A DNA stretch of 64,000 bases from Candidatus Altimarinota bacterium (GTDB taxonomy: Bacteria; Patescibacteriota; Gracilibacteria; BD1-5; UBA6164): the NCBI GenBank assembly GCA_028689115.1, contig JAQTWV010000001.1:721539-785538 (forward strand). Reading direction: 5' to 3'. This document shows positions 20,603 to 31,417 of the stretch, piece by piece (position 1 is the first letter of the stretch; the number at the start of each line of letters is the position of its first letter). A program made the position numbers and the translations under genes. Below the pieces are notes generated by a model. That model saw only the letters and a program-made list of their open reading frames with translations. It was not told the origin of the DNA and made no database searches.

Positions 20603-20978
20603 TATTGTATAATTTATTATGTTCTAATTTAAGTTCTTTTTTTTGTGCATCTTTAACTTCTTGCCAATTATCTCATCAATTACCATCATAACCAACTCTT
20701 TCACCAAATTTTTTATAACATCTTTCAAATACCTTTTCTACTGAGCTTATTTTTCATTCATTTTCAAGAGCATGAATAAAACATAAATAATCCCAAAATA
20801 CATCTCAAAGTTCATCTTCTAAATAAACAGAATTATTTTCTTTTATTTCTTGTTCTACTTCCAAAAGCTCTTCTCTAATTCAATCTAAATAAGTTTTATT
20901 TCACTTATAAAAAGATATTTGTTTTTCTATCAAATATTTAACTCTTTTTGCAGATAATTCTCTTATTTTTTTATGCAT
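20592..20978 (-). CDS. MazG-like nucleotide pyrophosphohydrolase
   Basis: A 128-residue all-alpha NTP pyrophosphatase. The MazG EExxE12ExxD pattern is visible: REELLEVEQE near residue 40, then LEDELGDVFWDYLCF, which supplies the Mg2+-binding Glu/Asp. This family hydrolyses (d)NTPs to (d)NMP plus pyrophosphate and can remove noncanonical or excess nucleotides. The C-terminal tail NGGDNWQEVKDAQKKELKLEHNK is charged. The gene starts 8 bp after the DUF2130 gene stop and overlaps the next gene by 11 bp. Confidence 0.82.
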
Positions 20979-20986
20979 AAATATTT

Positions 20987-22237
20987 TTAATCTTCTAAAT
21001 CATAATCTACTTCTCCATATCATAATTCCAATCTCTCTGCTCAAGGCAAGGCTTGTCACATAAGACTTTCAAGTTCTCAATACATTCCAGTAACTGCAAA
21101 AGTTGCTCTTTCTAAATCTTTTTCTCTTCTTTTCCAATTTTTTTCCATTGCTCTTCTTTCAGAATCAATTCCTGCTTTAAGATTTGAAAATACATCAACC
21201 ATCATATTTATCTTGCTTGAAAATTCTTCACTAGAAAGATATTTATAAAGCATTTCCATCTTTGCATCTTTTCATTCTAGAGATTTTTCCACCTTAGAAA
21301 TAGATAATAATTTATCACGAAGCATAGTTGCAACGGCAATTGCAAATTCAGGAAGACAAACCATAACATCATCAAACATACCAAAATTTTTCATATCTTT
21401 TGGTAGCACTGTAGTCACCAAAATAGCTATATTTCAATTTATTTTTAACTTATCATCTTTCAATTTCATAACCCAAGAATCTGACCATGCTTTAGTATTT
21501 TTACTTTCCCAAACTATAATTCAAGCTTGTTGACCAAAATTATTTTTTACAGTTTGTACTAAATCAGCTCACTTAACTCAAGTAGCAACATCATCTATTT
21601 TATCAATAGGAAATGCTTGCATTATAGCATTTTTCAAATCATCTTCTTGAACATCTCATTGTATTTGTTGACTTCATTGTTCAGCTTTTCTTTTTGCATC
21701 ATCAAGTGATCTTTTTAATTGATCTTGTTGTTTTTGATATTCTAGCTCTTTTTTTCTAAATTCTTCCTGCATTTTTTCCATTTTTTCATCCATTTCTTTT
21801 TTAGAATTTTCTTTTAATCTTTCTTCTACAGATAATTCTATATTTTTTCTTTCTTCAAATAATTTTTTTTCCATTTCAAGCTCAAAGTTTTTTTCCTTAT
21901 TTTCTAATTCTCTTTGTTTTTGAATAAATTCTAATTCTTTTTTCTTAGCTTCTTGTTGTTCATTTTCTGCTTTTTCCAATCTAGAAGCCATATCTTTCAT
22001 TTCTAACTCCATTTCCTTTTTTGCATCAAGTGCTTTTTTTTCAGCAAATTCTTGAGCTTTTTTTCTCATTTCAATTGTTTTTTCTTCTAATTCTTTTTCA
22101 AATTGCTCTCTTTGTTTTTCTTGTTCTTCCTTTAATTTATATTCTTGTTCTTTAATCAATTTAGTATATTTTTCATCTGCAATCTTATCTAAATCTATAT
22201 CAAAATTACAATTTGGACATTTTATTTTTTGTGACAT
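20987..22237 (-). CDS. DUF2130 protein with N-terminal Zn ribbon and coiled coil
   Basis: A 416-residue protein. It begins with a short zinc-ribbon half (KIKCPNCNFDIDL), then about 150 residues of highly charged coiled coil rich in Glu, Lys and Gln, and then the DUF2130 domain. That domain carries ADLVQTVKNNFGQQAGIIVWESKNTKAWSDSWVMKLKDD, which resembles a PD-(D/E)xK nuclease core with ExK (WESK). DNA-related activity is proposed for the family but not proven. It is the first gene of a leftward run (DUF2130, MazG, IMPACT, YgjP, YggS, NIF3, unknown). Confidence 0.85.
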
Positions 22238-22397
22238 AAGTATATTTTAAAAAATATTTTATATTATAATATTTAAAAATAAGTAAATTACAAAATAAAA
22301 ATAAGAATACAAAAGAGAAAATAACTATACATTTTTTGCATAAAATAATTATAAATGATAAAATAACTATATATTTTAAAATGTTAGTTTTTCCAAA

Positions 22398-23912
22398 ATG
22401 GATAATTATATAACTATAGACAATAAATTTGATGATGTAAAAAAGAAAAATTTCTTTATATACTGATTTATTTCATCTTTTGTATGGATGTGTTTCCATT
22501 TCACTCTAGTGTTTTTCTTTTTAATTCAATTAAAAAGTCCTTTAGTAGTATGAATATTTTTGTGACTTTGAAACTTAGTTTCATTTTTTGCTGATAGTCC
22601 AGTTTGAGTATTTCAAAAATACTTTACTCCTAAAAAAATATTTTTATTCTGAACATATCTTATGTTTGTAGTATCATTGATATTTTTATATTTTATATAT
22701 CAAACAAGTACTATTGATGTAAATTTAGATTTTTCAGTTGAAGCATTAAAAAGTATGTTTTGATCATTTTTTAACATATTATTATTACTTATAGCAGTAG
22801 CACTTTATTGAATAATAAAAGAAATAAGTGATGTAACAAGTTATTCATATATAATGAATAATGCAGATCCAAGCGAATATTCTATGCTATTTTCTAAAAG
22901 AAATATATGGAGTGGAATTTGAAGTTTAGTTTGACTTATATCTTCATGAATAATCCTTGCATTTAATACTCTTGTTGCCGTTATTATTTTAGTTATTCTT
23001 ATAATTGTATTTATAATTTTTACTATAAAGTATTTTGATAATTCTGAAAATGAATTGAAATTTGAAGATTTAAAAAAATTAAAACTAATATCAAAAGATA
23101 ATATAGTAAACTCTCTAAACGATTACAAAACTAGTATATTATCAAATAAAAATGAATTAATTGAAAAAACAAAAAATATAAAAGTACTTTTTTTAAAGCC
23201 TACAGAAATTAAACAATCTATAAATTTTAAAGAAGTATATGATACAACAAAAGAAGATATGAAAAGTTTTTTTGAAATACTTATGCAACCTCCTTATAAT
23301 TATAGATTATTAATAATATGATGAATTTTTACATTGTTTGGGTTTTGGGACACATTTGTAACTTCATTTTTAATTGATTTTATTGACTGAGTATTAAGAA
23401 ACAATTCTTCTGAATTAGCAAAATTTAACTTGCAAAGTATATTTACAGCTTATGTATTTATTGCACTTTTAGCTATACCAGCTTACTGAGCACAAATCCC
23501 ACTAATAAAAATGTGAGAAAAATTATGAAATATAAAAGTATTAATAGTATGAGTTATAGTTTCTTGAGTTTCTATATTTATGTTTTGATTATTTGATTCT
23601 CTTTGGATTGTACTTATGCTATGATTATTAAATAGTTTATGATATGCAGCAGGTATGCCAATATCACAATGAGAATTTAGTAATGAATATAATAGTACTT
23701 ATGCAGAAAAGAAAAAACTAAAACAAATTGATGCAAATGCATCTAGTGCTCCTATAAAAATGCTTTCAAATCTAGCAAATGTTTGATGATTAATTATATG
23801 ATGAATTTTAATTCAAATATTTGGTTACACGTGAACATTTTTCGTATTCTGATGATGATTATTATGGATAAGTGCTATAAGTATAATAAAGAAAAAAGAA
23901 TATAAACTTTAA
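22398..23912 (+). CDS. MFS-like membrane transporter
   Basis: A 504-residue membrane protein with about eleven to twelve hydrophobic helices in two halves split by a long soluble loop (residues about 215-300, FEDLKKLKLISKDNIV to NFKEVYDTTKEDMKS). The second half reads like the closing half of major facilitator proteins (IGGIFTLFGFWDTFVTSF, NSLGYAAGMPISQGEFSNEY, NVGGLIIGGILIQIFGYTGTFFVFGGGLLWISAI). No substrate can be given. It is divergently transcribed from the DUF2130 gene across an AT-rich 160-bp region. More than twenty TGA codons at Gly positions fit code 25. Confidence 0.7.
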
Positions 23913-23932
23913 AAAGTTTATATTCTTTTTTT
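23892..23932 (+). terminator. Terminator of the MFS-like gene
   Basis: A long stem (AAAAAAGAATATAAACTT and its complement) that contains the stop region 23910-23912 and ends in a T-run. It also borders the stop of the opposing recX-like gene at 23931. Confidence 0.75.
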
Positions 23933-24386
23933 AAAACAATTTTTTTACTTCATCATAATTAAATCACTTTCTAAGCAATTTTTCTATAATCTTATTTTTT
24001 TCAAATTTTTGTTCTAATTTTTTAAATTCTCTAAGTATATTTTCACTTTCTCATTCTAGAAAATATTCTTCTAAATAATTTTCTATTAACTCCTTATCTT
24101 CTTGTCTTTCATACAATTTTTGCTTTATATAAAGTTTACTTTTTCATCTTTCTTTCAAAACTCTAATTTTTGACCTTATTACTTCATCTTCTTGGACTAT
24201 ATTACTAAGTTTTTCTCAAACTATATAATCAATTTCTTCATCTGATATTCAACCATATTTTTGTCATTTTTCAGAATCCGGTCAAAATTTTTCCTTTAAT
24301 TTTGATTTCAACTTTTTAGGACTTGGGTAATATTTTAGATAATACCAGATTGCATAATCTATGATTTTTTGAGAAATTTCATTCAT
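23931..24386 (-). CDS. recX: RecX-like regulatory protein
   Basis: A 151-residue all-helical protein resembling RecX, which binds and modulates RecA filaments. The recognisable parts are the N-terminal AIWYYLKYYPSPKKLKSKL (A..YL..r.rs..EL..kL) and the central IRSKIRVLKERGKSKLYIKQKL (G.s...i...L..kGi), followed by the third tandem three-helix repeat. It is shorter and more divergent than E. coli RecX. The gene sits alone between the MFS-like gene and the inverted-repeat element; no recA is in the window. Confidence 0.7.
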
Positions 24387-24433
24387 AAAAATTAGTTAAA
24401 ATATATATATTAGCTGAAAAGATTTTTACTTAT

Positions 24434-24820
24434 ATATGTACTTTTGTGACCAAAAGGTACCACACTAAAGTATAAGAAAAAGCTATAAAAATTAAAAATT
24501 TTTATGATTTTTCTAAAAAGTCTTTAAGGCTTATGCAGCCTTAAAAATCCGCAATGAGCACAAAACAGATGTAAATTCGCATTGAGTGTTATATTGCATA
24601 TTTTTATCTTAGAGTTTTGAAAATTAAATTAAATTAAATTAAATTAAATTAAATTAAAAACTAAAACTTCTAGAAATATCCCGGGGTCTTAGGGGTTAAG
24701 ATAGTGATTACTAGACGTAAGAAATAAAACTCAGCTAGCTAGTTCGAAAACCCCTAAAACTTTTGCTACCTTTTGGTTACAAAAGTAGGAATTGTTCTCT
24801 TTTGGTTACAAAAGTACATA
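24434..24820. mobile_element. MITE-like element with 21-bp terminal inverted repeats
   Basis: The left end (TATGTACTTTTGTGACCAAAAG, 24434-24455) is repeated in inverted orientation at the right end (24799-24820, 20 of 21 bp the same) and once more just inside it (24767-24787, matching the left end across GGTA). Each copy is itself a palindrome (CTTTTG-N4-CAAAAG). The inside holds a perfect hairpin (TTTAAGGCT/AGCCTTAAA near 24510-24545), seven AAATT units, and TTAGGGGTT pairing with AACCCCTAA about 60 bp apart. No ORF is present. It looks like a non-autonomous element or a structured regulatory region. It fills the whole recX-recJ gap, which has no gene. Confidence 0.55.
24621..24655. repeat. 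AAATT pentanucleotide tandem repeat, seven units
   Basis: Seven exact copies of AAATT in a row, inside the inverted-repeat element between recX and recJ. The pure, uninterrupted array is a candidate for length variation by slippage. Confidence 0.95.
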
Positions 24821-24828
24821 GGTTTTTT

Positions 24829-26481
24829 TTAATCCAAAATTATATCCACCACCTTTAACATCAAATTCTTATTTCCATTCCATGAATCTTCACTCAAATC
24901 GAAAACTATACTTACATTTTTCTTACTTCTTTTGATTTCTTCATAATAATCTCACATATAAAATGCAAATATCTTAAATCCGTGTTTTGTTGTAAACTTC
25001 AAATGATCTCTTCATTTTCATATAAACTCTATTTTTTCAGCTTCTAGATTTTCTAGTAAAAACAAAGGTTTATCATTTCAAATTCAAAAAGGTTTGTATT
25101 TATTTATCTTACTTAAAAATGAAAAACCTAGTTCTTCTAGTTTTATAACTTTATCAATTTGAATTTCTTTCTTGTATTTAGAAAAATCTTTTTTATTAAG
25201 TTCATTTATAATCTTAGTTTTAAATTCACTAAATTTTTCTTTTGAAATACTAAAACCAGCCGCTTGTTTATGACCACCAAAATGCAAGAAATAATCTTTG
25301 TATTTTTCTAACGTTTCAATTATAGAATGATACTCTGGACTTCTACAAGAAGCTACAAGTTTATCTCACTCATCTTTTAAACAAATACAAGGTTTATAAA
25401 ATTGTTCTGTAATTCTACCAGCTACAATTCCTATAATTCAGTGATTAATTGATGGAGAAATATAAAAAAGTAAATTATCATTTTTATTTACTTTATTCAT
25501 AGCATCCAGTGAAAATTCCTTTGTTAAATATTTTCTAGTTTCGTTTAATTTTTCTATTTCACTTATTGTTTGAAAAACACTATCTGTGTTATTTAAAATT
25601 AGATTTACAGCTTTGTAAGCGCTATCCAATCTACCTGCTGCGTTTATTCTAGGACCAATTAAAAATCAAAATAAATCTCAATCTAAATCATCATTTAACT
25701 TATCTTCTATCAATTTTCTAATTCATAAACTCCTTGATTTTTTAATTTGTTTTAATCATTCCATTACAATTATTCTATTTTCTCAAGTCAATCTCATACA
25801 GTCTGCAACAGTTCAAATTGCAGCAATATCAATTGATTCTATTATATATTTTCTTGCTTCTTCTTTATCAAAATATTCATAAGCAAGTGCTTGCATAAGT
25901 TTAAAAGCAACTCAAGCTCAAGCTAAATTTTTATAAAGATAATTACAATCTGGTCTTTTAGGATTTACAATTGCAATGGCTTCACTATGAGTTAAATCAG
26001 GTACAGCATGATGATCAGTAACTATTACATCTATTCATTTTGTTTTTGCATATTTAATAACTTCTATATCTCTAGTTCAACAATCAACAGTAATTATTAA
26101 ACTTACTCATAATTCAGCTATTTCATCTATAAAATATGATTTCATACCATATCCATCTTTCATCCTATTTGGAATTCTATAACTAGCTAACATTCATACT
26201 TTTTTGAAAAAATGCATAAGTATAGAAGTACTAGTAACTCAATCTACATCATAATCTCAAAATATCATTATCTTTTCACTATTCTCTTTTGCTTTTTTTA
26301 TCCTTTCAACAGCTTTATCCATATCTATAAGTAAATATGGATCATGTAAATCATCTATACTTGATTCAAGCATAAATTCACCATTTTCAAATCTAGCATC
26401 AATTACCTCTTCTATATCTTTGTTTAGAGTATTTTTATCAAATTTAATTATATTTCATTTTAAACTTATTTTTTGTTGCAT
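24829..26481 (-). CDS. recJ: RecJ single-stranded-DNA exonuclease
   Basis: A 550-residue DHH-family 5'-3' exonuclease for repair and recombination. The DHH domain motifs are FGDYDVDGVTSTSIL (motif I), TVDCGT, and VTDHHAVPD (DHH), and the DHHA1 domain has HFGGHKQAAGFSI. The OB-fold C-terminal part ends in VDIILD. A Mg/Mn-dependent nuclease active site is thus complete. The start MQQKISLKG is the first good ATG; no Shine-Dalgarno is visible. The stop lies 9 bp from the right end of the inverted-repeat element. Confidence 0.92.
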
Positions 26482-26557
26482 CTTATATTTTTAATTATTT
26501 TATTTTATTAATTATATAAATATAAAAAAAATAAGCCAACAATTTTTGTTAACTTTA

Positions 26558-27352
26558 TTAAATTATATGTAATTTTTTATGTGTATGATTTTGAAAAAGG
26601 TATCACTGAAAATACTCTGCTCATAAACTTTTTGCAAATTCAAGCATATTTTCTGTTTCAATCCATTCTGCTAAAACTTTTATATCTTTTGATTTTAATC
26701 ATTCTATATAATCACTAAGTCATTCTATATTATTAATATCAACATTTTCTAACATACTATCATATCAATACAAAGATCAAATATATGCATCTTGAATAAA
26801 TTTACCATCTATTTTAACCATATGTAAATCAATACCATGTAATAATATATTGTTTACTCTTCTCTTAGTTGAATATCAAGAAAATAAATCATCTATACTT
26901 AATAAAAATCACATTTTTACTAATATTTTTAAATTAGTAAAAACTTGCTTTTGAACTTCAGAAGTTATTTTTTCAGTTTCAAGTAACTCAAAATTTATAA
27001 GAGATGGTTTAATTCAAACAGAGTCTAAAATACTATCAATAAAGTACAGAAAGCTTGGATTAAGTAAATCTTGAATTTCTAGATTAACATGAATAATATC
27101 ACCAGTAACTTTTGCTTCATTAAAAGCTTTTTGGCAAATTCTTGTAAATAACATAAAAGTTTCTTTTCTAGCTCTTAACTCTTTTAAAACAATTACATGA
27201 GAATTATTAAAATCATTGACTCTAAAAAGAATTTCTCTGGCAAACATATCTCTATTTAAGTCAACAATTGGTTCAAACGCAGAAAACATTGGGTTTTCAC
27301 TATTTGATTTTTCAAATTGTGAACATGGTGATAAATCTTTATCCAAATACAT
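26558..27352 (-). CDS. EAL-domain protein (c-di-GMP phosphodiesterase-like)
   Basis: A 264-residue single-domain EAL protein. The residues that bind metal and c-di-GMP are mostly recognisable: FEPIVDLNRDMFAREILFR (the EAL motif is EIL), VNLEIQDL, FELLETE, SIDDLFSG (DDFG motif), HMVKIDGKF (catalytic Lys), LAEWIETEN and SLGAEYFQGYLF (QGY). It would hydrolyse c-di-GMP to pGpG, but the changes EAL to EIL and DDFG to DDLF mean activity is not certain. No GGDEF partner is in the window. An in-frame TTG at 27380-27382 would add ten residues; ATG at 27350-27352 is taken as the start. Confidence 0.8.
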
Positions 27353-27474
27353 ACTATAAGCACTAATAGAATAATAATACAAATTTATAATATTTTTTAT
27401 TTAAAAAAATTCAAACTTAAAATAAAAAATATTATTTTGACTTAATAATTATTATTAATATAAATTATATTAAT

Positions 27475-27552
27475 GCTCCCATAGCTCAGTTGGAAGAGCG
27501 CTAGGCCGCGAACCTAGGTCTGCCGTGGGTTCGAATCCTGCTGGGAGCACCA
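27475..27552 (+). tRNA. tRNA-Arg(GCG)
   Basis: 75-nt body plus encoded CCA. Acceptor GCTCCCA/TGGGAGC with A73, D-arm GCTC/GAGC, anticodon stem CTAGG/CCTAG with loop CCGCGAA, T-arm GTGGG-TTCGAAT-CCTGC. The anticodon GCG and the Arg-like body place it as tRNA-Arg for CGC/CGU. Position 33 is C instead of the near-universal U, which is unusual. Confidence 0.88.
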
Positions 27553-27566
27553 TATAAAAAGAAACT

Positions 27567-27590
27567 AACGTCATTATTGACGTTTTTTTT
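27567..27590 (+). terminator. Terminator after tRNA-Arg
   Basis: AACGTCA / TGACGTT stem with a four-base loop and eight T residues, 15 bp after the tRNA CCA end. Confidence 0.85.
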
Positions 27591-27688
27591 AGAATTTAAA
27601 AACAAAAATTGAAAATGTAAATGTAAATAACTTTACTATTATCATATATTAAATAATATACTTACATTTATTACTTAAATATAAAAAA

Positions 27689-29350
27689 ATGTATTTAAAA
27701 TCATTAAAATTTATTTTATATATTTTTGTGGGATTTTATTTTGTATTTATAAATCTAGTAAGTGCAAACTCCCTAACAAATCCATATTCAACAGATTTAA
27801 ATCAAGTAAATAAATTACAAATAGACAATTTAGTTACTTCTATTTCAACTAAAAAATTGCAGATAAATACAGAAAAATTTAATAGTTTTACAGATGATAT
27901 AACAAATAAATTATCTATCTTAAAATCAAAATTTTCTACAAATAAAAATGTTTTAAATACTATAAATTATCTATCATACGAAATAAATCAGTTAAAAAAA
28001 GATGATATGATTTCAGAATGAGATTTAGAAAAAATAATATGTTCTAATTGAAATTGTGATTCAAGCATTTCAAATTCAAATAATACTACAATTACTATAA
28101 ATTCTAACTCAATGATTGCTTGTTGAGATAGTACTAAAAATGATTATACAACTTATTGAGATATTTCTTGAAAAATTATTCTTAACAAAGAATATTGTAA
28201 CTCAAAATGATGAGAAATATGGGCAATATGTGATTGAAAACAAACAAATTTAAAATCAATTAATTCAATTAAAGATTGAGAAAATTTTAATTGTAATAAT
28301 ATAACACAAGTAGGTACAACCCAATTAATTAATACAAATAACAGTTTTTGAAGTTGTATTAAAAGTTGACCACTATATTATAATTCATGAAATACTTGTA
28401 CATGGGCAAGTTTTGAATGTGTAAATTGAAAATACTATTGGGGAAAACAATTTTCACCAGTTCCACCATATCCAGAAACATGAACAAAATTTTATAATAC
28501 TCTAAATTCATGTAATGTTACTCTAGAAAGTAATACAACTTCAACTATTAATAATGGAAATACAACTAATTCAAATATAACTACAAATACTAATAATACA
28601 TTATCAAATAATGCAATATATGATTTATTTAATAATAATTATTATAAATGTGCTGATGAATATGAAATATGGTCATGTGAAAAATATTTAGATTTTTATC
28701 CTCAATTACTAGATTTATATTCAAATCCAAATTCTAAATGATGTAATTGAAACAATAAAGCAGATAGTAATTGATGGACTATGAATTATTTTGAAAATAA
28801 TTGATATGTTGATGCAAACATTAGTTGATGGTGATGTGCTATAATGAAAAAATCACAATATTGTAGAAAATGAACAATTGAAGAAGTAAGCTTAGATACA
28901 ATCAAAAATGAAACTTGAATAAATGACTTAGTAAGTTGATATTGGTCTCCATTAAAAGTTGCAAATTTTAATTCATGATTTAATGAGCTAAAATTTGATT
29001 CTTGTAATAATAAAGTTGATGGTAACTTATACTCAAAAATTAGACTAAATTCAAATTGAACAAATATAACTCCAGAATTTAGAAATATTCGTACATTTAA
29101 TAGTAATTGACAATCTCATTCTTGGACTACAAAAAATGTAGATAAATTATCATGGACTTGTACTAATTCTCAAATGAAAACATTTTCAAATCAAAATGAA
29201 AGTCTTAATCATACAGAATATTTTATGTCTTGGGAACAACTTATAAATAGTTGATGGGCTTATTGATCATATAATTGTAAATGGACATTTGAATGAAATG
29301 GACAAAAAAAGGAAAAAAATGAATCTTTTTATTTAAGATATCAAAAATAA
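27689..29350 (+). CDS. Secreted Cys- and Asn-rich protein of unknown function
   Basis: A 553-residue exported protein. The signal peptide is residues 1-27 (FILYIFVGFYFVFINLVSA, cleavage near SA-NS). The mature chain is very rich in Asn, Ser and Thr with more than twenty Cys residues spread in pairs (CSNGNCDSS, CNGNNKADSNGW, CADEYEIWSCEK), which suggests a disulfide-bonded extracellular protein. A low-complexity Asn/Thr linker lies near residues 270-310. Many Trp-Gly and Trp-Ser steps recall carbohydrate-binding or adhesin domains, but no family is recognised. It is transcribed alone, with a terminator right after the stop. Confidence 0.75.
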
Positions 29351-29372
29351 AAACTCCCTGCGGGAGTTTTTA
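29348..29372. terminator. Bidirectional terminator, secreted protein / HisRS-like gene
   Basis: AAAACTCCC / GGGAGTTTT stem with a TGC loop and A/T tracts on both sides, between the two convergent genes and overlapping both stop regions. Confidence 0.85.
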
Positions 29373-30650
29373 TTTTTGCTCTATAATTAAATCTCTTTCT
29401 GGAGAATAAAAATCTAAATTTTCTTTACCTATCTTATCTATTATATAAGGAATTAATTCTTCTTTTTTAATTTCAGTTTGTGTTCATGCCTCCATATCTC
29501 TTACTTGAAATATACCATTTCTAGCTTCCATTATTCAAACCATAACAACATATCTAGATCAAACCCTATTTGCTTTTAACATTTGTTCTTTCATTGATGG
29601 TGTTCAAAGTGAAACAACTGTGTTTATTCAAGCTTCTCTAGCTAGAAGTGAAAGTGGTAAAACAACTGCTTTTGCTTCATCTCATAATTGTACAAAAAAT
29701 AAATCTATTCTATCTTTATTTTTTAGTTTTATATTATTTTCAAGTAATAAATTAATCAATATATTTGTATCTACTGAAAATCAAGTTGCTGGAATTTCTT
29801 TTGTTTCTCAAATATTTTTTGATAATGCATTATATCTAGCTCAATTTGATATAACTCTTCAATCAAGAGATTTAAATTGCCAAACTGAATTAGTTTGATA
29901 AGGTTTATCTCAAACAAGTTTATGATCTTCTTTATAAGGAATTTTTAAAATATCTAAATATTCTTTAAATTTCAAATAATGAGCCTTACTATCTTTTTTC
30001 AAAAACTTAGCTGAAATTGATGGTGCATTATTATTTAATATAATTTCATCTTCTTCCATAGAAGATAAAATATGCATTGGATCTAACTCTAATAATTTAA
30101 GAGAGTTTTCAGACAAAATATGTTTTTTATTTTCATAATAACTAATCAATTCTTCCCTATATTTTATTTTTTCTTTTTCAACTCAAATAGAATTTAGGCT
30201 TATAGTAAATTTATCTTTTAATCCTACTTTATTTAAAACTGTATAAGTTACATAGATTTGAATAGCATCAAGTATAGGATCATTTTCTCAAATTATATCT
30301 GCTCAAATTACTTCATATGCTTTTATTCAATTATCGTGTTTTTTATATAATTGATGCATATAATAATAATAAACTGGTTGAATTTCTTCACATATATTAT
30401 TTTCTAAATATGCTCTTAGATTTCAAAGTGAAGGATCTTGATTCAAATCAAACTCTCATTCATTAAAAATAAAATCACTTCAAATCATAGATTTTGAAAT
30501 TAAATCTTTTTTTTCAAGTAAAGGCGTAGATAATCTTCTAAATCAGCTTTTTCTAAATTCATGACGAAAAACCTTTTTTAAAAAAGTTAAATATTTGTGA
30601 TGTTCAGGCAATAAATCAAAAGTTCAATCTATAGGAGAGTATAAAGTCAT
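29370..30650 (-). CDS. Histidyl-tRNA synthetase-like class II protein
   Basis: A 426-residue protein aligned over its full length with HisRS. The start has SPIDGTFDLLPEHHKYL and RHEFRKSGFRRLSTPLLEKKDL (motif 1 region), the core has YEVIGADIIGENDPILDA (canonical GAEIIGxDDP), and the C-terminal anticodon-binding domain has DEAKAVVLPLSLLAREAGINTVVSLG and NRVGSRYVVMVG. However, where HisRS has PEGT the sequence is GNLRAYLEN, the motif-2 FRYERPQ arginine is replaced in YYYMHQLYKKHDNG, and the His-binding GGRYDGL is ISNGARYNAL. It is therefore either a divergent CPR HisRS or a paralogue that has lost aminoacylation. Confidence 0.7.
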
Positions 30651-30774
30651 ATGTCTATTTAAAAATTATTCTAGATGTTCATTATAAAAGATTTTTGTTA
30701 AAAAGAAAAATATTTTTGTTATTTTTAAAATTTAAATAATATATTTACAAATTTTACATAAATAATTAATAAAA

Positions 30775-31362
30775 ATGCAAGAATTAAACGAACAAATTTT
30801 AATATACTTAAACTCACTAACAAGTAATAAAATCATTGCATCTATAAGCTCAATATTTGCAGATAGTCCTATATTTATTTTACCTTTGTTTTTAATTATT
30901 TCTTGGATATTTTTTACATATAAAGTAAAAGACAATGAAAAGAAAAAAAACTTATTATTTATTTTTTACTCAACTGTTATTGCTATAATAATAAATTTAA
31001 TAATACAAAATTTATTTCATTTTGATAGACCAGAAACAGTTTTAGAATGAGCTTGAAATTTAATTCTAAAACATCTTCCTGATGCTAGTTTTCCATCTGA
31101 TCATGCAGCAGTTAGTTTTTCTTTTCTTAGCGCATTATTTTTAGCTAATTATAAAAAAACAGCTTATATATTGATTATTCCATTTTTAATAATGAATATT
31201 TCAAGAGTAATATTAGGTGTTCACTGGCCATTTGATGTATTAGTTTGAAGTATAATTTGAATAATATCTGCATTTATTTCATTTAAATTATTAAAAAAAT
31301 GCAATATAATAATCAAATTAAACGACTGTATTTTAAAAATTATGAATTATATAAAATTGTAA
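30775..31362 (+). CDS. PAP2-family phosphatase, membrane
   Basis: A 195-residue integral membrane phosphatase with about five to six helices. The three PAP2 motifs are present: HFDRPETVL (KxxxxxxRP region), FPSDHAAVSF (PSGH, here PSDH) and SRVILGVHWPFDV (SRxxxxxHxxxD). Such enzymes dephosphorylate undecaprenyl pyrophosphate or other lipid phosphates at the membrane surface; the murG gene next downstream fits a link to cell-wall lipid recycling, though the two are 55 bp apart. It starts MQELNEQILIYL. Confidence 0.85.
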
Positions 31363-31417
31363 CTTTATTTTTTTTAAAATTTATATATAATTTTTTTATT
31401 AATAATAATTATTTTAA

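Noticed and set aside
24621-24655. Replication origin iterons
   Set aside because: AAATT units are simple sequence; no DnaA boxes or dnaA/dnaN genes nearby.
24662-24770. T-arm-like AGTTCGAAAACCCC as part of a split tmRNA or tRNA
   Set aside because: No matching stem or acceptor flanks; the CCCC pairs with GGGG about 60 bp upstream instead.
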